In this document: piece after piece, positions 21,880 through 27,877 of the stretch
Numbering within the stretch: the stretch's first letter is position 1
Layout: each line of letters opens with the position of its first letter
Source of the DNA: CBFGTJ01 sp965651815
GTDB lineage: Bacteria; Actinomycetota; Acidimicrobiia; Acidimicrobiales; Microtrichaceae
Assembly (NCBI GenBank): GCA_965651815.1
Contig: CBFGTJ010000018.1
Location: 1-27,877, forward strand
DNA length: 27,877 nt
Direction: 5' to 3'
The notes under the pieces: generated by a model
What the model saw: the letters and a program-made list of their open reading frames with translations, nothing else
Database searches by the model: none
Told to the model about the DNA's origin: nothing
Position numbers and translations under genes: made by a program

Positions 21880-21885
21880 AGCATG
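21880..21885 (-). promoter_or_regulatory. -10 box of the alpha/beta hydrolase gene
   Basis: CATGCT on the minus strand, 6 bases before ATG 21873. It deviates from TANNNT at the first base, so support is weak. Confidence 0.28.
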
Positions 21886-21912
21886 GCAGCCGGCGCGGGA
21901 CCCCTCGGACGC

Positions 21913-22404
21913 TCAGGCGGGGTCGAGCGGGCGCGTGGTGATCGGGGTGATCCGGTGGGCGCCGCCGCCGTCGCCGGTGCGGAGCCGCTCGAGCACGATC
22001 GGGACGGCCCGGCACAGCTCCTCGAGCCCCTGGTCGTCGATCGCCGTGGGCCCGGTCAGCAGCGCCAGCTCGAGGGAGGGGAGGTCGACGACCGTGCAGG
22101 GCACGCGGAGGTCCGCGTCGGCCGAGACCAGCAGCGCGTCGATGAACGGGACCCAGGGGACGAGGTCCGACAGCGCGGTGCGGACGCGGTGCGCGAGCGA
22201 CAGCACGGCCTCGGCCGAGGCCACCGCGTCGTCACCGGCACCGCCGACGACGTGGATGCCGGTCGGCCCCACGACCACCCAGTGCTCGCCGTGGCGGCAC
22301 ACCAGGTACTCGGTGGGCAGCCGGGCGACCCAACGGGAGACGTCGCGCGCGTTCTGGTGTGGCAGGAGCACATGGCTGTGATCGGCAGGACCGGCCCCCG
22401 ACAT
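21913..22404 (-). CDS. Degenerate NERD-like domain protein
   Basis: A 163-residue protein that resembles the nuclease-related domain (NERD). TEYLVCRHGEHWVVVGPTGIHVVGG matches the NERD strand pair normally written as HVVVGPTGVFVIDxK. The later VPFIDALLVSADADLRVPCTVVDLPSLELALLTGP and the closing helix match the domain's second half. The catalytic acidic residue and Lys that usually follow (D-x-K) are replaced by GGAGDD, so nuclease activity is doubtful. ATG 22404 lies in the loop of a strong GC hairpin; GTG 22371, in frame and downstream, is an equally possible start giving 152 residues. It has no clear partner, and its role is unknown. Similarity is judged by eye only. Confidence 0.6.
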   Translation of the reverse strand: MSGAGPADHSHVLLPHQNARDVSRWVARLPTEYLVCRHGEHWVVVGPTGIHVVGGAGDDAVASAEAVLSLAHRVRTALSDLVPWVPFIDALLVSADADLRVPCTVVDLPSLELALLTGPTAIDDQGLEELCRAVPIVLERLRTGDGGGAHRITPITTRPLDPA

Positions 22405-22420
22405 GAGGGCCGGGGGCCGG
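22391..22420. terminator. GC-rich hairpin, likely terminator
   Basis: CCGGCCCCCG at 22391-22400 and CGGGGGCCGG at 22411-22420 form a perfect 10-bp stem around a 10-base loop, followed on the plus strand by TTT. It lies 39 bases past the lipoprotein stop (22459), where a - strand transcript could end. It also encloses the ATG of the NERD-like gene. Confidence 0.6.
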
Positions 22421-22441
22421 TTTGCCGGTACGACCTGCCCG

Positions 22442-22461
22442 GAACCGCCTAGAACCGCCTA
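22442..22461. repeat. Tandem 10-base repeat at the lipoprotein stop
   Basis: GAACCGCCTA occurs twice in a row. The second copy includes the CTA (22459-22461) that is the complement of the lipoprotein gene's TAG stop. It is probably a small duplication. Confidence 0.6.
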
Positions 22462-23067
22462 GAACCTGATGGCGGTCGTGGGCAGCGGCACCGACACGAT
22501 CGGCGGGAGGGGCACGATCAGGTCCCCGAGGCCCGGCAGCCCCAGTCCCGCACCGAGGATCGTGAACGACGGGTTGCCCAGCGTCACGGTCCGCTGGTCC
22601 AGGTTCACGGTCGCGTGCCGCACGTGCACGCTGGAGGGCACGATCAGGTCGACCTGGGTGCGGACGTTGATCAGCCCGAGGCAGCTCAGCGTCACCGTCG
22701 AGACGGGGACCCGCAGGCGCGGGATGTTCACCCGGACGTCGGGGACGGTGATGATCGGCGCGTTCGGGTCGATCCGCACCTTCGGGATGGTGAGCGTCGC
22801 GCCCTCGATCCGGACCCCCGGCGGCTGGTAGCGGACGGTGCAGACGCCGAGCGGGATGTCGGTCGCGGGCGGGCGCACCTCGATCGGGGGCAGCGGGATC
22901 GTGAGGGGCCCGAAGTCGACCTCGATGCCCCCGGGACCGGCCGGTGGTGAGGGCGGCGCGCACGCCCCGCCCACCATGGCCACGATGGCGGCGAGGACGA
23001 CGAGGCGGCTGCGGACCCGCCGTCGAGTCGCCGCATCGGGTCCGGGTCGGGTGTCGGTGGGGGTCAT
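22459..23067 (-). CDS. Secreted Pro/Val/Ile-rich lipoprotein, unknown function
   Basis: A 202-residue exported protein. A basic n-region (RRRVRSR), hydrophobic core (LVVLAAIVAMV) and lipobox VGGAC (C36) form a lipoprotein signal peptide. The mature part is a run of short, probably beta, strands, with proline between them and a repeated PLPPI theme: LTIPLPPIEV (55-64) and DLIVPLPPIVSV (182-193). Two further cysteines (C76 and C129) could form a disulfide. I recognise no family. ATG 23067 has a good GGAGG ribosome site (8 bases away). The stop codon is followed by a strong hairpin. Its own promoter probably lies in the 96-base region upstream, which also holds an inverted repeat. Confidence 0.75.
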   Translation of the reverse strand: MTPTDTRPGPDAATRRRVRSRLVVLAAIVAMVGGACAPPSPPAGPGGIEVDFGPLTIPLPPIEVRPPATDIPLGVCTVRYQPPGVRIEGATLTIPKVRIDPNAPIITVPDVRVNIPRLRVPVSTVTLSCLGLINVRTQVDLIVPSSVHVRHATVNLDQRTVTLGNPSFTILGAGLGLPGLGDLIVPLPPIVSVPLPTTAIRF

Positions 23068-23101
23068 CGTGGTCGCCTCCGCAGGTGGTCCTCAGAGCCG
23101 T

Positions 23102-23117
23102 GTGACATGGGCGTCAC
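23102..23117. promoter_or_regulatory. Inverted repeat GTGAC-N6-GTCAC, possible operator
   Basis: The two half-sites are at 23102-23106 and 23113-23117, upstream of the lipoprotein gene at 23067. They resemble half-sites of CRP-family regulators, but the spacing is two bases too long for the CRP/GlxR consensus. Confidence 0.25.
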
Positions 23118-23124
23118 CCGGCGT

Positions 23125-23147
23125 CCCAGGCCCACTACCCACCTGGG
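23125..23147 (-). terminator. Weak hairpin after the larger lipoprotein gene
   Basis: CCCAGG (23125-23130) and CCTGGG (23142-23147) form a 6-bp stem with an 11-base loop, 16 bases past the lipoprotein stop at 23164. Confidence 0.3.
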
Positions 23148-23163
23148 CGGGCGTCCATGCGGG

Positions 23164-24303
23164 TCACCGGACCAGGAAGCTGTCCTCCGACACCCGCATC
23201 GGGGTGGTGTCGACGACCTCGAAGTCGGCCGCTGTCAGCTCCCGCAGCTGGCGGATCTCCTCCTTGACCCACCCGTCGCTGTTCTCCCCCATGATCGACA
23301 GGGGGTGCGGGCAGGTGTCGGTGAGGATGATGCCGTGGTGGCGCATCGCCTCCGCGACGGGCCGCGCCTGCCCGCTGAAGCGGTCGAGGTCGACATCCGC
23401 CCGCAGGCGCAGCCAGCTGCCCATGGGCGGGGCATCGGGCGTGTCGTGGGGCCCGTCGCTCATCCGGGCCGGCCAGGTGGCCTCGCTGCCGCCGTTGCTG
23501 GTGCACGCGCCGACGGGGTGCGGGACGCTCCCGGCGTTCACCTCGTCGACCATGACGTACTGGCCGACGAGCGGCGTGTTGGCGACGTTCGTGGTCATCC
23601 GGGGCATCTCCGGGCTCGACAGCGGGTACCGGGTGCCGGCGAGCGCCGTCCGCCGGCCGGTGAGGCCGGGCGCGTCGGGGTCGAACTGGATGAGCTCGTA
23701 CGCGGTGCAGTCCGCGACGTCGACCATCACGAGGTGGCGGTCCCACGCCTGGCCCGGGTAGCCCTGGATCCGCGGGTTCTCCGGCACCGGGTAGGCGCCG
23801 AAGTGGCTGCGGGACGTGTAGGAGTGGTCGAGCTCGATCTCCTCCATCCCGGTGAGCCGGGAGTCGACCACGTTGATCGGCATGCCGGTGCGGGAGCCCT
23901 CCCAGATCGTGGAGCTCGGGGTGTGGAGGTTGGCCTGCCCGCCGCCGAGGAACGCGATGTAGGTGCTGGACCGCGGGTGGACCGGGAGCAGGTCGACGTG
24001 GCGCGCGTTCAGGAAGTGGTTCCGCGTGAACAGCGTGCAGCCGGCGAGCTCGCGGTCCGCCGTCGCGGCGAAGGTGGTCGGCGCGCGGTGCGAACCGGCG
24101 GTGCCGGGCGCGGCGAGCTCCGGCGACCCCGCCTCGGGCACGCCCTCCGCGGGCGGTCGCCGCTCGGCCACGTCGGGCGGCGCGCACGCGGCGAGCCCGA
24201 GGGCCGCGGCGATCAGCACCGCGGCCCACCACGGCCGCGGGCGACCCGGCCCTCCGGTCCGTCCGTGTCCGGTCGAGCGCGTGCGCGAGCTGGTGAGCTG
24301 CAC
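23164..24303 (-). CDS. Secreted lipoprotein of a conserved uncharacterised family
   Basis: A 379-residue exported protein. The hydrophobic core WWAAVLIAAALGLAAC ends in lipobox LAAC (C40), then an Ala/Pro-rich linker. The mature domain (from about residue 85) runs CTLFTRNHFLNARHVDLLPV, AYPVPENPRIQGYPGQAWDRHLVMVDVADCTAYELIQFDP, PPMGSWLRLRADVDLDRFSGQARPVAEAMRHHGIILTD, and closes DFEVVDTTPMRVSE. This order of blocks matches secreted hypothetical proteins I remember from several phyla, in which RLKASFD and MILADNG replace the last blocks; function is unknown. Four or more cysteines in the mature part suggest disulfides. GTG 24303 is the start nearest the signal peptide; longer in-frame read-through has no support. 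A structured leader of about 120 bases is proposed. Confidence 0.8.
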   Translation of the reverse strand: MQLTSSRTRSTGHGRTGGPGRPRPWWAAVLIAAALGLAACAPPDVAERRPPAEGVPEAGSPELAAPGTAGSHRAPTTFAATADRELAGCTLFTRNHFLNARHVDLLPVHPRSSTYIAFLGGGQANLHTPSSTIWEGSRTGMPINVVDSRLTGMEEIELDHSYTSRSHFGAYPVPENPRIQGYPGQAWDRHLVMVDVADCTAYELIQFDPDAPGLTGRRTALAGTRYPLSSPEMPRMTTNVANTPLVGQYVMVDEVNAGSVPHPVGACTSNGGSEATWPARMSDGPHDTPDAPPMGSWLRLRADVDLDRFSGQARPVAEAMRHHGIILTDTCPHPLSIMGENSDGWVKEEIRQLRELTAADFEVVDTTPMRVSEDSFLVR

Positions 24304-24436
24304 CTCGGAACCCCACTTCCATGTGTCCGGCCGCGACGACAGAGGTCGCAGCCACTGTTCCCTCCGGGACGCCCCACAGCGACGGCACGCCCCACCTGCC
24401 ACAACGACGCCCCCCTGAGGGGGCGCCGTCAGGGTA
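24304..24436 (-). promoter_or_regulatory. Structured leader and candidate promoter of the larger lipoprotein gene
   Basis: A TACCCT box on the minus strand (24431-24436) would give a leader of about 120 bases. It contains a GCCCCC/GGGGGC stem at 24409-24424 (tetraloop CTGA), two direct copies of GTGGGGCGT (24387-24395 and 24369-24377, 18 bases apart), and an imperfect stem at 24329-24353 (GGC-GCGAC pairing with GTCGC-GCC, one mismatch, 7-base loop). I cannot match it to a known riboswitch. The first hairpin could equally end the ABC operon transcript. Confidence 0.35.
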
Positions 24437-24476
24437 TCGGCTCGCACCCGCCCGACGGGGTCAGGCCCCGGCGCGC

Positions 24477-25658
24477 TCAGCGCGCGGCGCGGGTCAGGAC
24501 GACCCGCATCCGCCATGTGGCGAGGGTGAGCAGCACGCCCGCCCAGGCGGCCAGCATCCCGAGCTGCGGCAGGATGTCGGCGACCCCGCGGTCGTGCCGG
24601 ACGAGCTGCCCGAACCCCTCGACGGCCCAGTAGTGGGGCGTGAAGCGGGCGACGGTCCGCAACCCGTCGCTGAACAGCTCCAGCGGCAGCATCGCCCCGC
24701 CGAGCGCGGCGAGCCCCAGCGCGACGATCACGCCCACCCCGCTCGCCTGGTCGGGGTTCGAGAACACGGTGCCGAACACCATCGCGGCGGCCGCGGAGAC
24801 GGCGGCCACGAGCACGACCAGCGCGGCCGCGCCGAGCGGGTCACCCCAGTCGAGGCCGAACAGGAGCATCGTCGCGACCAGCACGTAGAGGGCCTGCACC
24901 ATGCAGATGCACCACCGGCCGAGCGCTTCCCCGGTGATGATCGCGGCCGGTGGCGTCGGGGTGGACAACATTCGGCGGCTGAGCCCGAGCTGCCGGCTCT
25001 GGATCAGCGCGTACGAGCCCGTCAGGCCGGTGACGAAGGTGAACAGGACGAGCTGGCTCGGCCCGGCGACCTCGTACCCCTCGGTGCCCTCCGGGAACAG
25101 GCGGTCGCCGGCCGTGACGACCCTCACCCCGACCGCGGGCGCCTGCCCGGCGAGGCGATCCGCGGCGTCCTGCGCCGCGGCGGGGTCGGCCCCGCGCTCA
25201 ACCGCGGTGTGGGCCGCGGTCGCCGCGGAGGTCGCCTCGGCGAGCGCGCCGTCGACCGCCGCTCGGAGCTGCTGCGCGCTGTTCGAGGACCCGACGACGA
25301 ACCGCACCCCGGCCCGGTGCCCCTGTGCGAGGCGCTCGTCGAGGTCGTCGGGGAACACCACACCCCCCGTGAGGTCGCCCGACTCGACCTGCCGGGCCAG
25401 CTCGTCGGCGTCGCCCACCTCCTCGAGCTCCACGTCCCCGTCGCGCCCGACGGCGGCGAGCACCTCCTCGGCAACCCCGCCCTGCTCGCCGACGACGCCG
25501 AGGCGCGGGGTGGGCTCCTCCGCGTACTGGAGGCCGATGAGCACGATGATCGCGATCGGCATGACGAACACGAAGAGCAGGTTCGTCCGGTCCCGCACGA
25601 AGCGGCGGAGGTTCATCGCCGCGATCGCGGCCACCTTGGTCACCGGGGAGGCGCTCAT
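24477..25658 (-). CDS. ABC-2 type transporter permease (second subunit)
   Basis: A 393-residue ABC-2 membrane subunit. One N-terminal membrane segment (LLFVFVMPIAIIVLIGL, about 28-44) is followed by an extracytoplasmic domain of about 160 residues and then five or six membrane segments (LVLFTFVTGLTGSYALI to WAGVLLTLATWRM). The RQLGLSRRMLSTPTPPAAIITGEALGRW coupling-helix region is typical of DrrB/NodJ-like permeases. ATG 25658 overlaps the stop of the first permease (ATGA, 25655-25658), indicating coupling. The two permeases likely form a heterodimer with the ATPase encoded upstream. Substrate is unknown: antibiotic, lipid or peptide export are all seen in this family. Confidence 0.93.
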   Translation of the reverse strand: MSASPVTKVAAIAAMNLRRFVRDRTNLLFVFVMPIAIIVLIGLQYAEEPTPRLGVVGEQGGVAEEVLAAVGRDGDVELEEVGDADELARQVESGDLTGGVVFPDDLDERLAQGHRAGVRFVVGSSNSAQQLRAAVDGALAEATSAATAAHTAVERGADPAAAQDAADRLAGQAPAVGVRVVTAGDRLFPEGTEGYEVAGPSQLVLFTFVTGLTGSYALIQSRQLGLSRRMLSTPTPPAAIITGEALGRWCICMVQALYVLVATMLLFGLDWGDPLGAAALVVLVAAVSAAAAMVFGTVFSNPDQASGVGVIVALGLAALGGAMLPLELFSDGLRTVARFTPHYWAVEGFGQLVRHDRGVADILPQLGMLAAWAGVLLTLATWRMRVVLTRAAR

Positions 25659-26836
25659 CGTCGCAGCGACCTCCGGGCGATGGACAACCCCACCGCTCCC
25701 GTCGCGACGCCCATCGCCAGGAGGACGCCGATCGCCGGGAGCGCGTCGGTGACGCTGCCGTGGAGCTGGGCGCGCAGGCCCTCGTGGAACCACCCGTGCG
25801 GGGTGAGCAGCTCGAGCGTCGCCAGGGCACCGCCCTGGGGGCCCGAGAGCGGCACGAAGACCCCGCCGAGGAGCGCGAAGGCGACGGCGACGACCGCCTG
25901 GACGTTGCCGGCCTGCTCCGTCGTGCGGGCGAGCCCGCCCGGGATCGTCATGATGCCGGCGGCCGCGACGACCGCGGCGGTGGCGAGCAGCAGCGCACCG
26001 AGCGGAGGTCCCCACTCGACGCCCATCAGCAGCGTCGTGGCGCCCATCAGTGACGCCAGCGACAGCACGCCCAGGACCACCGCGGCGAGGACCTTGCCCG
26101 CGGTGATCGACCAGCTCGGGACCGGCGCCACGAGCAGGCGGGCGAGGGTCCCCTGGGTGCGCTCCTCGATGATGCTGACCGTGGGCAGCCCGGCGGTGAA
26201 GAACACGAAGAAGAGGGTGATGCCCGCGGTGAGGGCGGTCAGCGGCGGCAGGGAGCCCGTGTCCGCCTCCTCCACCTCCAGCGTGGCGAGGGTCCCGGAC
26301 CCGGCGACGTCCTCGGCGACCGTGCCCGCAGCCGCCGGCTCGACCACACCGGTCGCGACCGCGACCTGCGCGGCGAGGCTCGAGGTCGCCACGCCGGCCG
26401 AGTAGCGCTCCGCGAGGTGCCGCGCGAACCCGGCGGTGGTGGGGGAGTCGACGTCCGCCACGACGAGGAGCTCGACCGGGCGGCCGGAGCGCACCGACTC
26501 CGAGAACCCAGCGGGCACCACCCACGCCGCGGCGAGGTCGCCGTCCTCCACCGCCTCGCGGGCTGTCGCCTCGTCGTCCAGCTCCCGCAGGTCGAGCAAC
26601 CCGTCGGACGCGAGGTCCGCGAGCAGGTCCGTGAACCCGGCGGCCACGTCGCCGCCGTCGAGGTCCGCCACGCCGACGTCGAAGGTCACCGGCGCGTCCG
26701 GGTCGCCGAGGCCGCCGAAGACGAGGTTGAACACGAACGCCAGGCCCAGCGGTGCGAGGAACCCGAGCACGAGCAGGCTCCGGTTGCGCACCGCGGTGCG
26801 CAGGTCCTTCACGAGCACGAGCAGCGCGGCGCGCAC
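25655..26836 (-). CDS. ABC-2 type transporter permease (first subunit)
   Basis: A 393-residue ABC-2 permease with the same layout as its neighbour: N-terminal membrane segment (SLLVLGFLAPLGLAFVFNLVF), a large external domain rich in Asp and Ala (about 45-205), then a membrane half (LTALTAGITLFFVFFTAGLPTVSIIEERTQGTLARLLVAPVPSW and onwards to the end). EERTQGTLARLLVAPVP is the coupling-helix signature of this family. GTG 26836 follows the ATPase stop after one base. The parallel layout of the two permeases suggests an old duplication and a heterodimeric exporter. The external domain may bind substrate; none can be named. Confidence 0.93.
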   Translation of the reverse strand: MRAALLVLVKDLRTAVRNRSLLVLGFLAPLGLAFVFNLVFGGLGDPDAPVTFDVGVADLDGGDVAAGFTDLLADLASDGLLDLRELDDEATAREAVEDGDLAAAWVVPAGFSESVRSGRPVELLVVADVDSPTTAGFARHLAERYSAGVATSSLAAQVAVATGVVEPAAAGTVAEDVAGSGTLATLEVEEADTGSLPPLTALTAGITLFFVFFTAGLPTVSIIEERTQGTLARLLVAPVPSWSITAGKVLAAVVLGVLSLASLMGATTLLMGVEWGPPLGALLLATAAVVAAAGIMTIPGGLARTTEQAGNVQAVVAVAFALLGGVFVPLSGPQGGALATLELLTPHGWFHEGLRAQLHGSVTDALPAIGVLLAMGVATGAVGLSIARRSLRR

Positions 26837-26837
26837 C

Positions 26838-27776
26838 TCAGTCCCGCAGCGCCTTGCCGGTGAGGTGCAGGAACACCGCCTCGAGGTCCGGCTGGGAGAT
26901 CTCGACCGAGGAGATCTCCGCGCCCGCGTTCGTGACCTCGTCCACCACGCGCGCGACGAGCTTGGCGGCGTCCTCGGCGACGAGGGTCAAGCCGCCGTCG
27001 ACGACGGTGACCGAGCCCACGCCGGCGAGCTGCTCGAGCGACGAGGCGACGTCGCCCAGCGGACCGCTCGCGGTGATCGTGACGCGGTCGTGCTCTCCGA
27101 CCGAGCGGGTGAGCTCGCGGCGTGTGCCCTCCGCCTTCAGCTCACCCTCGTCGATGATCCCGATCCGGTCGCACAGGCGCTCCGCCTCCTCCATGTAGTG
27201 GGTGGTGTAGAGCACGGCGATGCCGGCGCCGGAGAGCTGCTCGACGGAGTCGAGGATCGCGTTGCGCGACTGCGGGTCCACCCCCACGGTCGGCTCGTCG
27301 AGGATGAGCAGCTGGGGCCGGTGCAGCAGGCCGATCCCGATGTTGAGCCGCCGGTTCATGCCACCGGAGAACTCCTTGGAGCGGTCACCGGCGCGATCCG
27401 ACAGCCCGATGACCTCGAGGACCTCGTCGACGCGCTCGTCCAGCTCCCTGCCGCCCAGGCCGTAGAGGCGGGCGAAGAACTGCAGGTTCTCGCGGGCGGT
27501 GAGGTCCGGGTACACCGCGACGTCCTGGGGTACCAGGCCGATGGCCGCCCGGGCGTGCGTGCTGCGCGTCGAGACCCGTTCTCCCAGCAGGTCGATCTCG
27601 CCCCCGTCCGCCTCGATGAGGCCGGCGATCATCGAGATGGTCGTCGACTTGCCCGCGCCGTTGGGGCCGAGCAGCCCGTAGGTCTCGCCGGCGTCGACGT
27701 GCAGGCTGAGGTCGCGCACGGCCCGGATGTCGCCGAACCGCTTGCTGACACCTCTGACGGTGAGGACCCGGTCGAT
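26838..27776 (-). CDS. ABC transporter ATP-binding protein (DrrA-like)
   Basis: An ATPase of about 312 residues that powers the two downstream permeases. Walker A is LLGPNGAGKST. The Q-loop follows as LVPQDVAVYPDLTARENLQFFARLYGL. The signature is EFSGGMNRRLNIGIGLLHRPQ, then Walker B LLILDEPTVGVDPQSR, and the H-loop LYTTHYMEEAE. The C-terminal tail LEAVFLHLTGKALRD is typical of DrrA-type exporter ATPases. Residues needed for the first strands (VLTVRGVSKRFGDIRAVRDLSL) lie upstream of the first ordinary start, GTG 27719. The frame has no ATG, GTG or TTG between that GTG and the window edge. The best-supported start is ATC at 27776, with AGGAG 8 bases before it and a TACCGT box at 27810-27815. 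The start is therefore unusual or uncertain; all motifs of the protein are secure. Confidence 0.9.
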   Translation of the reverse strand: MDRVLTVRGVSKRFGDIRAVRDLSLHVDAGETYGLLGPNGAGKSTTISMIAGLIEADGGEIDLLGERVSTRSTHARAAIGLVPQDVAVYPDLTARENLQFFARLYGLGGRELDERVDEVLEVIGLSDRAGDRSKEFSGGMNRRLNIGIGLLHRPQLLILDEPTVGVDPQSRNAILDSVEQLSGAGIAVLYTTHYMEEAERLCDRIGIIDEGELKAEGTRRELTRSVGEHDRVTITASGPLGDVASSLEQLAGVGSVTVVDGGLTLVAEDAAKLVARVVDEVTNAGAEISSVEISQPDLEAVFLHLTGKALRD

Positions 27777-27877
27777 GGCGGTGCTCCTGTGTCGGCGGAC
27801 GCCGCCAAGACGGTACCGCGGTGGCGGAGCGCGATCGCGGGGAGCGGTCAGAGCACCGCGGTGGGTCGTTCGTCGGG
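27777..27877 (-). promoter_or_regulatory. Promoter region of the ABC exporter operon
   Basis: A -10-like TACCGT on the minus strand (27810-27815) and the AGGAG ribosome site (27784-27788). No other gene or repeat is visible in the remaining bases to the window edge. Confidence 0.4.

Noticed and set aside
23101..23118. CRP/GlxR binding site
   Set aside because: TGTGA and TCACC half-sites are present, but the spacer is 8 bases instead of the 6 in the CRP consensus.
24304..24436. Known riboswitch (cobalamin, cyclic di-AMP or cyclic di-GMP)
   Set aside because: None of the conserved core sequences of these classes could be recognised in the leader.

Overview
The window is a GC-rich (above 70% by eye), densely coded chromosomal segment from an actinomycete. 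The best lineage markers are a mycothiol S-conjugate amidase (mycothiol is confined to Actinomycetota), two F420-type LLM oxidoreductases, a WS/DGAT acyltransferase and many promoters that appear to give leaderless mRNAs (TANNNT 6-8 bases before the start codon). The gene mix resembles Acidimicrobiia (Ilumatobacter/Iamia-like), but that placement is inference. I see no tRNA, rRNA, insertion sequence, prophage or CRISPR array.

Layout. 1-6307: tail of a VanY-type D,D-carboxypeptidase, a Bax inhibitor-1 membrane protein, an unknown protein with an internal two-fold repeat, a double-hotdog thioesterase fired divergently from it, a soluble PhoU/TrkA-C duplicated protein, and an NfeD-SPFH membrane pair. 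6362-9050: a + strand operon of Mca, a tandem-GNAT acetyltransferase and a YdjC/ChbG-type deacetylase. 9053-12535: a - strand run of amidase, small helical protein, thiolase and secreted thermonuclease-like lipoprotein. 12585-14418: a second thioesterase and an LLM oxidoreductase. 14396-17786: a - strand operon of LLM oxidoreductase, Mug-type DNA glycosylase with an odd N-terminal extension, and acyl-CoA synthetase. 17916-18116: a small acidic protein. 18138-21873: alpha/beta hydrolase, RecB-like Fe-S nuclease, PAP2 phosphatase and WS/DGAT, tightly packed. 21913-24303: a degenerate NERD-like protein and two secreted lipoproteins. 24477-27776: a three-gene ABC-2 exporter operon.

How the genes work together. 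One theme is acyl-CoA and lipid metabolism: two thioesterases, a thiolase, an acyl-CoA ligase, WS/DGAT and PAP2 could serve fatty-acid activation, breakdown and storage-lipid synthesis. A second is thiol-based detoxification (Mca and its coupled GNAT). A third is the cell envelope (SPFH/NfeD, BI-1, lipoproteins, ABC export).

No obviously new defence or mobile system is present. The most unusual signals are: TAG stop codons that double as the first half of the next gene's -10 box (three cases); a perfect palindrome terminator whose arms begin with the stop codons of two convergent genes; a 21-bp divergent start region with mirrored promoter hexamers; a glycosylase fused to what looks like a methyltransferase remnant; and an unknown repeat protein with paired histidines.
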